From Holtermannia corniformis (taxonomy: Eukaryota; Basidiomycota; Tremellomycetes; Holtermanniales): 64,000 nucleotides of DNA. The stretch lies in the NCBI GenBank assembly GCA_001599935.1, contig BCIJ01000034.1, forward strand, positions 109,676 to 173,675. Reading direction: 5' to 3'. A model generated the notes under the pieces. The model had not been told where the DNA came from, ran no database searches, and saw nothing but the letters and a program-made list of their open reading frames with translations. The translations under genes and the position numbers were made by a program. This document shows, in pieces, positions 15,599-24,778 of this stretch (position 1 is its first letter; each line of letters begins with the position of its first letter).

Positions 15599-16065
15599 CG
15601 CGGCCTACACGCTACTGCCAGTCGATTGTTTGGTCACCTTCTACACCCAGGGCTCGCGTGATCGCGTCGGTGCCGGTCCTGTAGATGACAGATAGCTTGT
15701 GGACGCTGCCTGGGACCGTCTTGATGCCCGAGTGGTTGCAGCCGAGCTCGTCCAACTGCGCGTTCTCACTGTCCTCGTTGTTGTTGACTTGCACACGGCC
15801 GTGCTGTCCTAATCCGATTACAACTGTTGTCACAATTGATTGGGATATTTATTGTAATCGGATTGAAATCAGAATTTGAAATAAAGATAATGGTAGCTAG
15901 CGGACCGCGTCGCACAGACGTCAACACTGTTGGCTGGGTGCGGATGCTCGAGCGGCTCTCGACCTTGTTCTCGCCAAGACCAAAGCGTACAACAGCACCA
16001 CCAGCAGGGGAACATCAAGGCGAACAAGTCGGTGACGAAAGCGACACTAACAAACACACCAACAC
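15599..16065. other. Divergent intergenic region between XMAP215 and HP1 genes
   Basis: This 467 bp stretch separates two divergent starts and should hold both promoters. It contains a perfect inverted repeat (listed next) in an AT-rich patch that stands out from the GC-rich surroundings. A minus-strand open frame at 15612-15833 lacks an ATG and was not accepted. Confidence 0.5.
15811..15864. repeat. 13-bp perfect inverted repeat in divergent promoter
   Basis: AATCCGATTACAA at 15811-15823 is repeated in inverted orientation as TTGTAATCGGATT at 15852-15864, separated by 28 bp that include CAATTG. The surrounding 80 bp are unusually AT-rich. The arms could be a two-site binding element shared by the two divergent genes, or form a stem-loop in a 5' leader. 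Confidence 0.75.
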
Positions 16066-17078
16066 GATGGCGCGCGCAACACGGGGTACAAGCAAGCCAA
16101 CGTCAAAGGCGGCCGAGGTCGAAGAGCCCGAGGTGGATGAGACCGAGGATGTGCAGGGCGAGGAGGTGCAGGGCGAGGAAGACGAAGAGGAAGAAGTAGG
16201 AGAGGACGAGTACGAGGTCAACACCATCCTGTTGCACCAACAGAACGTCAGTAGCAGGCTTGCCAGGTCGACCACGCTAACAGCCGTGCAGATGAAGGGT
16301 GGCTACATGTGTACGCATGATGGATCCGGCGCTTGCGGTCACTGACAGTGTCCAGATCTTGTCAGCTGGAAGGGCTACGGCGACAAGTTCAACTCGTGGG
16401 AACCCGAGGATAACATGTTGGTTGAAGCACGCTCAACGCCGTTCGCAGCTCATCAGGCTGAACAGCAACGCACCCGAGATCTTGGACGCGTACTGGGCCA
16501 AGCAGCCCAAGCCCAAGATTGAACTCAAGACCCGTGGCAAGTCCAAGGGCAGTGCCGCAGCCAGACCAGCCCCGGCTTCCAAGCGCAAGAGCACGGCCTC
16601 GGCCACGCCGATTGCCAAACGGCCAAAGCGGGGTCACGTCGCAGCGAGTGCTCAGCCAGACCAGGAGGACGACGATGAGCCGATTGATGACCACGAGTAC
16701 CACAAGACACACACTGACTCGTATGAAAAGTATGAGCACCTCGACAGCTGGGAGGACGCGGTGGCGCAGGTCGAGACGGTTGAACGAGCCGAGCAGGGCC
16801 AGTTGATTGTCTTCGTGACAATGCGAGTGTGAACCGAACGAAATGGGATGGCGCTGATTGGGACTCAGGCAAGGCGGCGAGAAGCTTGCGCTCGATACCG
16901 AAGTGACCAATGCCAAGCTACCACAGAAAGTAAGTCATCTCCTATAGCTCGTTTCCCAGTTGACCGTCTCTAGATGCTCCAGTTCTACCAGAGTCATCTC
17001 AAGTGCGTATCCTTGACCGCCCCGATCCGACCCGGCTGACGCTCGTCCCTTGCCAGGTGGAAGTCTGTTGACGAGTAG
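16066..17078 (+). CDS. HP1/Swi6-type heterochromatin protein (chromodomain plus chromoshadow domain)
   Basis: The ATG at 16066 is followed by a Glu/Asp-rich segment and then the chromodomain: DEYEVNTILLH, GGYMYLVSWKGYGDKFNSWE and APEILDAYWAK, assembled from four exons. The aromatic cage residues of a methyl-lysine reader are present (Tyr in EYEV, Trp in SWKGY, and the Trp/Glu of SWEPED). A basic hinge with nuclear-localisation-like runs (SKRKST, KRPKRG) leads to a chromoshadow domain, WEDAVAQVETVERAEQGQL... to LQFYQSHLKWKSVDE, stop at 17076-17078. The protein should bind H3K9-methylated nucleosomes and dimerise through the shadow domain. Its presence implies an H3K9 heterochromatin pathway in this fungus. 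The join after EPEDN is the least certain. Confidence 0.93.
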
Positions 17079-17692
17079 TGCGACAGGGCGCTAGGTCGAC
17101 AGGGCGCGTGTTCTGTAAAGATCTCAGGGGCGCTGTGCCATAAGTGCGTGAGATGCCATGCGTGTTGCTTTCGGGATCGTTTGGCTGCAGCGGCTCGACT
17201 GCGCCCGCGGACTTAGGCTCTGCCCCCTTGTCTGTGCAACGAGCATCAACCCTAGCGCTCGGATCAAGTTGGAGGTCAGGGCGGCACTGTGCGTATCCTT
17301 TCACCATGTGTATATCAAACACGTCGATCCCAGCACCGATCGATGCCCATCCCGCACAGCCAGGTAAGTGGGCGAGCCAAGCCGCTCGGGGACCGAGCAG
17401 TCGATCCGCTCGGACACTTCTCAGCGTCAATGTTGACTATACTTCGCAGACTTTCCCCTGTCTGCACAGCCCTGCCAGTGAGGCATATATCACCCGTCTT
17501 GCTGGCTGTCGGGCTATCCCCTCATCCTCTAGCTCACTCCGACTTTTCCTTCCCTAGTCTCTCATTAACGCTTGATCCTTTAGAATAATTTCGGTACGTG
17601 TGGCGTATCCTTTCACGACGTTGGCGGATGGTTTTCAGTCTCCGACTAGGTTGATTACATATCAATGCTGACCTGGCACTCTATAGCCCGAC
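17079..17692. other. Intergenic region, laccase-like gene promoter
   Basis: This 614 bp region lies downstream of HP1 and upstream of the multicopper oxidase on the same strand. It holds a 14 bp direct repeat (listed separately) and no credible gene. The open frame at 17144-17557 on the plus strand has no domain or intron signature. Confidence 0.5.
17291..17616 (+). repeat. 14-bp direct repeat GCGTATCCTTTCAC in oxidase promoter
   Basis: GCGTATCCTTTCAC is found at 17291-17304 and again at 17603-17616, i.e. about 400 and 90 bp before the oxidase start codon at 17693. A 14 bp exact match within 330 bp of non-coding DNA is unlikely by chance and may mark a transcription-factor site. Confidence 0.6.
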
Positions 17693-20600
17693 ATGCGGCT
17701 CATCCCCGCCCTACTGATGCTCGTGCCCTTGCTGGCGCGCGCTCAATCAATCAAGTCGGTCCTCGTCACCGCCAATCATCCTATAGAGAAGGCACTCACA
17801 CCGGTCAGCAGCTCAACGGCGATCGTAGAAGCAAGCAGCGACAGCAGCAGTGCGACATTTCTGCAGAGCTCATCAGACGTACCGACTGCCACTGCCACCT
17901 CGAGCTCGATGGCCACCTGTGCATCGACTGGCAGCAAGAGCCCAAGTGCCGCTTGGTCGGATTCGTCGTCTACACAGGAAGAATCGACTTCACTCCCCGC
18001 GCCGATTGACCCTAGCACGGTCGCTGTCGTCTCGGGTACGACGACCGTAGTGCCCACGGGCGCATCGACGACCGAAGTCGACGACGTGCCGATGCCGACC
18101 AACCCATCGAGCGCTGCACAGCCTGGCGCTACAGCACACTCGGCTGCGGACGCTGGCGTGGCTGGCACGAGCGATGGTGCGGATGCCGCCGCCGCTGCTT
18201 CGCGTGTAGGTCATCGGAGAAAGCCCACCATGTTTATGCTCGACAAGAACTTTGTAATCACTACTAGGCCCGTGAGCGTCGAACCGGGACACTACTGTTT
18301 GCCGCTGATACGATACGATCCCAGACCACCCGGCGCTACGACTTTACCATCACGTACGTCTAGCTAGTACCGTACACGAGCTGACCCGCCCGCAGCGAGT
18401 CCAACCACGGTGTGTAGAGTGCTCTCGCACGTGCAAAGCATTTGACCGGCCTTAGCTCCTGACGGCTGGAATCGCTCCGTTCTCATGGTCAACGGAAAGT
18501 TTCCTGGTCCGATGATTGAGGCAAGTCGCCGCAGTGCGCTAGAAGCTCTCCAAATTCACTTTCACTTGCACAGGCAAATGAGGGCGATACGATCGAGGTA
18601 ACGGTGCGGAACAAGCTGCGAACCCAGCAATCACTGCGTGCGTATCGCCGAGCACGCGCGCTTTATGACTAACCGATGATAGATTGGCACGGCATGGTGA
18701 GCCGGCGGCCGGCAAGTCGGTGACTTTCTGACTTGGGAATCCCAGATCCAGAAGGATTCGCTGGCGATGGACGGCGCGCCTGGCATTACCCAGGTGCGTT
18801 GCCGATGCGAAAGAAGCCAACTGATGCCTTCAAGTGTCCAATCCCCGCTGGTGGTACGTTCACGTACAAGTACACGATTACTGGGCAATTTGGTACCTAC
18901 TGGTGAGTTTGGTCACGCTTGCAATAGCGGCTACTGACCCTGTGTAGGTGGCACGGACACTATGGCAACACCATGGTCGATGGTCTCGCTGGCGGGTGGG
19001 TGCCAGGAGCCGGTGTTGCTGACTTGGGTACTGATTGGCTCCCAGCCTGATTGTGCACTCTGTCCGGGACCCGATCAAGCGAGGCATCGATTTTGACGAG
19101 GAGATGGTGGTCTACCTGAGCGATTGGATGTGAGTGCTGCGCTCGCCAGGCGGGGTCGCGCACTGACAGCTTCAGGCATGACGTCTCGACGGTGATCAAC
19201 ACAGCGCTAGACACTCCAGAAGGCTACCATGGGGTGCGTTCCCAGGCTCACCGTAGCGACGGCAACTGACCTGAACAGACCATCGCGGCGCCGGCTCCGG
19301 ATGCAGTTTTGGTCAATGGCGTCGGCCAGACCAACTGCTCAGCCGCTCCCGAGGGTCAGAGCTGCTACTTGCGCGAGCTCCCGGAGCTCCATGTACCAGT
19401 CAACAAACGTATCCGGATGCGCATCCTCAATATTGGTGGACACGGTGGGTCACTTTAATTTGTGCATCGTATGTGCTGATGGTTCGCTCAGGTCTGTTCT
19501 TGACCAGTGTCGACAAGCATCCGATCAAGCTTGCAGAGGTTGACGACACTCCGGTCAACTACCTCGGGGGTGAACTGCATCAGATCCCGCTTTCCCCTGC
19601 GCAGCGCGCCAGCATCATCATCACCACCAACAAGGGCAGAGTCGGCGACGCCTTTTGGTTTCGCGCGGCTCTCTCGCACGGTACGTCGAACACGGTTGTG
19701 CTTGTAACTACTTACCCCTTTGCAGGCTGCCTTGCGTTTGCTCAGCCTCTCACAGCTTTCGCCGTGCTCCGATACGTGGATCCAAAAAGGACGCCGACAA
19801 CTCAGCTACCTGCAGACAACGATTGGGTGCACCAGGTGGACCCCGCGACTGCCAACTGCATTGACATGGACGAAGCTCTGCTCGCACCTAAAGAAGTGCA
19901 AAACGTTCCGAGGCAGGTGCCAGAGACCAAAGTGCTCAGCAGCGTGTTTGGCGAGTTCATCAAGCCGAACGGCGATCACTACAATGGCTTTGTGAGTCAT
20001 GTTACTGCGGTGCGCCATGCAGCTAATCAATACAGGGCTTCAACAATGCGACCTTTGTGAACAAGATCTACAAACCGATCTTGGTTGATGTTGCGGAAGG
20101 CAGAGGGACCAACGACACAATGTACGCCAGCGTAACGTATACCAAGGCGGGAGGGTTCGTCTGCGCTTCTTGGCCTGAACCTGTACTGACCCCTTGTGCA
20201 GAGGCAATCTGGTCATCATGAACCGTGACACCATCATTGACCACCCGTACCATATGCACGGTCAGCCGGTGAGTCGCGTCGCATCCATCGTCAGACCGGC
20301 AAACGCTAACGGGCCTCAGTTCCACATCCTTGCGCGCGGAGATGGCGAGATCACTGCGGCCCAAGTCGCCAACTTGACACTGCGGACCAACAACCCTCTA
20401 CGTCGGGACACGGTTGTGATCCCTCGGAGCAGCTACATAGTGATCCGTACGTCTTCTCCGGTCCGACACGAGACTCGACGCTAACACCTGGCCGCAGGGG
20501 TGGCGACCGATTATGGGGCCGTGTGGGGGCTTCACTGTCATATCGGCTGGTGAGTGGCACTCGCACTCTGGCGACGCTGACGCTTGACCTATCGCGCAGG

Positions 20601-20897
20601 CATTTTTCGACCGGCAAGGTATATGCCGTGTAGTGTGGACGGGCACAATGCTCACAGTGGTCATAGTTTGCCGCCGTCGTCACGCAGCCCAACATGGTCA
20701 AGATCCCGTCCAAGGACTCGGCCTGGGCCAAGGTACTGTCCCCGACCGCGCTTGGATAGCTCTCACTGATCGACACGCAGCTGTGCGACGCGAGGAATAT
20801 TCCCGACGGCGAGGACGAGCACTCGTACGGACCCGCGAAGAGGCGCTCAATCGAACCACCTCTCCATGTCGGCAAACGACGCCTCACGGTGCACTGA
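17693..20897 (+). CDS. Secreted multicopper oxidase (laccase family) with Ser/Thr-rich N-terminal extension
   Basis: The protein starts MRLIPALLMLVPLLARAQS, a signal peptide, followed by about 150 residues rich in Ser, Thr and Ala, likely O-glycosylated. After RRYDFTIT the three cupredoxin domains begin (GWNRSVLMVNGKFPGP). All copper-ligand motifs are visible across many short exons: HWHG, WWHGHYG, HPYHMHG and HCHIGWH, giving ten His plus the type-1 Cys. Two features are unusual: the second motif is HGH instead of HSH, and the residue ten after the type-1 Cys, the axial position (normally Leu, Phe or Met), is Lys (HCHIGWHFSTGKF). The last exon ends LTVH and a stop at 20895-20897. Reaction: oxidation of phenolic or metal substrates with four-electron reduction of O2. 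The lack of a C-terminal membrane helix argues against a Fet3 ferroxidase. At least 12 introns. Confidence 0.92.
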
Positions 20898-21118
20898 ACC
20901 CAAAATGACACTGTCCTACTGCAATGTGCAATGCTCTACTCGATTCGTCAGTCATCTCGGTCACAAGGACACTCGCACCTCAGCGTTCTATATTGTATAC
21001 AATCAACTAGCATCCGTCTCATGCAAGGACAATGGCGTGTATCAAGCAAGATGCATCGTGACAGCGACAGGGGCAGACAGGACATCATGAGGGGTATACA
21101 ATGCTTGCGGATGGTACA
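20898..21118. other. Convergent 3' intergenic region
   Basis: The 221 bp between the stops of the oxidase (plus) and the RING-H2 gene (minus) should carry both 3' untranslated ends. It is locally AT-richer; no gene seen. Confidence 0.4.
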
Positions 21119-23806
21119 CTAGACTTGCGCATGCTGGGAGCCGAGGCTCTCGCGGACACCGGGAAAGCTTGCGACGACGCCTGGGCAGGCTGTCAGACAC
21201 GACGAGGCCGGGATGACGGCGACGACTCACCGTCTGCGCGGCACACTGGGCAAGTGTTGTGATGGTCGCGTAGCCAGGTATCGACGCAATCGCGATGATA
21301 CATGTGTTTGCAGCGCATGATGCGGCATTCGTCCTCTGGCTCAAAGCCAGCATAGCAAATCTACCATCTCGCATCAGTCGCACGTACGCAGAGCCAGCAG
21401 ACTCACGAGGCAGCGTTCCGCACAGTTCTCTACAATCTCACCATCGAGCACGCGTTTCACCACCTCGTCGCCGGGCACGACGACGAGGCCCGACGCCGCG
21501 ATATCGAGCTCGGTCGCGACTTTGGGCTTGGGCTGGCCGAGGATCGGGACGATTTCTTGGACGCTGTGACGCTGCAGTTGGGCGTAGAGGAGATCAAGGT
21601 TGGTGAGGTAGGGGTGGTTGCGTGCAAAGTTGCCCGCTGGTAGCGTCAGCGAGTAGTGTGCAGGCGCGTGGGCTGACTCACAGAACGACCAAAAGACATA
21701 TGTCCGATTACTAGGCGCCAAGGACGCCTCGGCTTCTGCGAGCGACTGATGCGTGACGACGGGACCTGCTACGCGTTCGGGAGCAGCGCCAGGTCGGACC
21801 CAGGAGCGAAGCCAGTCGCGACCCAGGGAGCGAAGGGACCGGACGGGACGCGTAGACGACGAAGCTTGCTCGGGAGGCTCTGGCACTGCAGGTGCAGGCG
21901 CTTCCTCGCTGCCAGCAGCCGCGCTCATACCAACCGAGACTGAGCGCCATTGCTCGAGCACCGATCGCGTCTGATCGGTATTGACGCTCCGCAGGCCGAC
22001 TGAGCGGGAAATCAGTCGGGTGTTGAGATCAACCATACAGTCACTCACCGACCGTCACAAGCACATTGGCGGCCTCGTCCGGGTTCCCAGCCGCGCCCTC
22101 GCGCGTCAACGCATCCGGCGCACGCTGCGGGAAAATGAAGGCTCGTGCGAGATCCAACCGCTCGGCTGGACTGGTACCCGATCCGGCATCAGAGACGGGA
22201 GACGAAGCCCTTGAGGAACCCGCTTGGCGTGCTTCGAAAGCGGTGACAGACGTCATGATCTCTTTGTGAACGCTGGTAAGGAAGTCGTCGAATGACTGTG
22301 GCTGCTGCGGAGTTGATGGTGATTGTGCAGAGCTGGCAGCTGGCGTCGGCGAAGCGGCGGTGGGAGCAGGAGACGAGGGTCCAGCCGGCGTCCTGGCTGC
22401 AACGCGTTTTCGATGCGCAGCGGCAGCGCTCACGTACGCGCCGCCAGCATCCGCCATGGCCTGACTGAGGGCCTCTTCGAAGATATTACCCTGAACGGCA
22501 CCGGCCGTGCGCAGCCTGTTTGAAAGCTCATCGACCAGCCGGCGTACAATGTCGCGCGTCGCGACGGGCAGGCGTGTAAAGGTAGCTGGCATGTCCGAGA
22601 TGCCGTTGGACGAGAGGAGCTGGGTGCCGATATACGCCGCGGTGGTAGCGAGCGCACCAAAGCTGCGAGGTCAGTCGGGATCGGTCGAGCGTGAGCAATA
22701 GCATACCTGGTCATGTCGGCAATCACTGCCGTTTGCTCCTGAGACGCCGTGGCGCTCTCATCGCTCGCCTGGCTGCTCGTCTCTGCCTCGGCGGGCGCTT
22801 CGTCTTTCTTGGCCGGGAACAACGTCTCCTTGAGTGTGCGCAGAGGGAAAGCGCAGCGGCCCACACGCTGCGACTCGGGTTCCGGTTCGGGCTCGGACGC
22901 AACTGACGGTGTGCGAGAGGGTGCACCGGGAACGGTGATGAGGCTATGCAAGACTAGCGGTGCGCGCTCCTGCGGCGGAGGAATCGATGGTGGCGGGATG
23001 GCGCGCTCGCCGTCTGGACTGCCGGTGGCGTTGTAATGCCGGCGACCTTCAAGATGGGCAAGAAGCCTGCTACCCGAGGTAGACAGGTTTGTGCGCAAGC
23101 GCGCGACGCGGTCAAGCCGGTTGGCGAGCTCGCTACTGTCTACGCCCACAGGCTGTGGCTCTGACGCAAAGGACGCTCGTGGAGGCTGTCTCTGGCGGAG
23201 ATGGGGGAAGAGTTCGGCGAGGCGCGCTTCACGGCGCTGAATGAGATCGTGTGCGAGTGCTGGCTCCACATGATGCCGTGCTGCCTCGGACGTCGGTACA
23301 CTAGGAAGGTGCGCTGCCGTGTCGGGTCCAAGAGCGGCTGCGATCGTCTCGAGCGAGTGAAGGCGCTCTGGCAGCAACGGGTCGGATGGCGAGAGGGGAA
23401 CGACAGGAGGGCTAGCCAGTGGCTCCGCGATGCGATCCTGAGCGCTCGTGCTCGTCAACGGTGTCGGCAAGGCGTCGAACATTGTAGGAAGGGGAGTCTG
23501 TGGCGGCGACGGTTGCGCAATCTCAATCTCGGTTGCGGTCGCTGCTGGGGTAGGATACGGCACCGAGCGGGATCGAGCGTCTGCAGGCGGCTCGTCCACT
23601 CTCCTGCGCTTGACTCTTGCGCCGTCCTCGCCGAAATCATCATCCGGACGGTGGTTCCTCGATTGCGAGGGGGAAGCTTGGCGGCGATGGTGCCGGCTGC
23701 GAGACGGCAGCGAGCTCGGTGGGACGTGCCGACGGCGCCTAGCGGGCACGACGGGATCGACGGGATCGTTTGGTTGGCGAGACGCTCTTGAGACGGCGGC
23801 GCCCAT
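21119..23806 (-). CDS. RING-H2 E3 ubiquitin ligase-like protein, long disordered N-terminal part
   Basis: The RING lies near the C terminus (about 21210-21440), joined across one intron: ERCLICYAGFEPEDE, CRIMRCKHMYHRDCVDTWL, NTCPVCRA. The Cys/His pattern C-x2-C...C-x-H-x2-H-x2-C...C-x2-C is that of RING-H2 ligases. The stop TAG is at 21119-21121. Everything before it is Pro/Ser/Arg-rich and probably disordered, with a basic patch (RVKRRR) that could be a nuclear signal and an uncharacterised segment NHPYLTNLDLLYAQLQRHSV. The ATG at 23804-23806 gives MGAAVSR, which fits an N-myristoylation start. An alternative first exon at 24279 (MPTLT) can be spliced in phase to the open frame extending upstream to 24262; RNA data must decide. 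Substrates unknown. Confidence 0.82.
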
Positions 23807-24778
23807 GGTGCTGGCGGTGACGGGGGTGAGTGAAGACAGGGTGATCGAGGCGACGTGGGTGGTGTTGACGATGCTGTCTGTGCTTGTTCTCGGTCGACTG
23901 ATGGGATCCCGGTGTGGTGACTGGCGCTTGATGAGGGACGGAGCTGCAGCCCGAGCCGTCGTCTGGACCGCGCGCGTTGACGCCGCAACGGATGACTCAG
24001 AGCTCGCTCCACTGACCTCGACTGCTTTCTCGTCGCACGTGAGCGCTGTGCGGTCTCGCTCGGTCCTTTGTTGGGTCTGATGGCTCAGGTCCGGATCAGA
24101 CACGACCGTGTGCTCGGTGCTGGATGGTGCTGTGGCCACTGTCAGGACTGTACTCGGCGCCGACTCGATCCCGTCGGTGCCCTCGGCCCTCTGCTCGCTC
24201 GCTTGTACCGTCTGCTCGGCCTCGACCTCCACTTTTCCAACGAGCCGCGCGCGCCGACTCACCCGGTTAAAGTCGGCATGTTAACCCCAACGGACATGGT
24301 ATATATGCAGCATCCAGCTCGGACATGCTCGGTGCTGTACACTGTCTATAAAGTGATACCGTCCCAGCGTTGCACTCTGATCAGTTGCCCCGTTGCTCAA
24401 GTCACCGCCCAGAGTCCACAGCACACGACCACCGCGACGCACGGCCACTCGCGCCGTTCCTGAGTTGAAACCCGCCGGTGATCGCCCAGACTGACGACCG
24501 TTACGGCTCCGAGCATCTAACCACGCTGCTAGCTAATGACCGAGCTCGCTGCGATTCCATACTGACAATAGACTGATGCATCCCATTGACCCCCACACGC
24601 TGATCGTGCCCGTCCGCACACAGACGGCAGACAGGCCGCGCTGATCCAGCTTGCGTGCGTGCGTGCACACCGTTGGAAGGCCGTCTACGCACCTTTGACC
24701 CGGCGGCGCGGGCGCACGCACAACACATGCGAACCCCCAGCATGGGCGCATCCCCGCCCATCACGCACAAGCTCAGGC
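23807..24778. other. Divergent intergenic region between RING-H2 and methyltransferase genes
   Basis: The 972 bp region holds both promoters. From 23807 to 24262 it stays open on the minus strand in the RING frame without an ATG, so part may be an upstream exon of that gene. A TATATATG sequence at 24299-24306 lies about 20 bp beyond the alternative RING start at 24279 and may be a TATA element for that transcript. Nothing else stands out. Confidence 0.4.

Noticed and set aside
15612..15833. 73-codon minus-strand open frame just upstream of the XMAP215 start
   Set aside because: It begins with GTG, not ATG, ends in a stop before the true start, and shows no domain or convincing upstream exon.
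17693..20897. Multicopper oxidase as a Fet3-type iron permease partner
   Set aside because: There is no C-terminal transmembrane helix and no iron permease gene next to it; a secreted laccase-like enzyme fits better.
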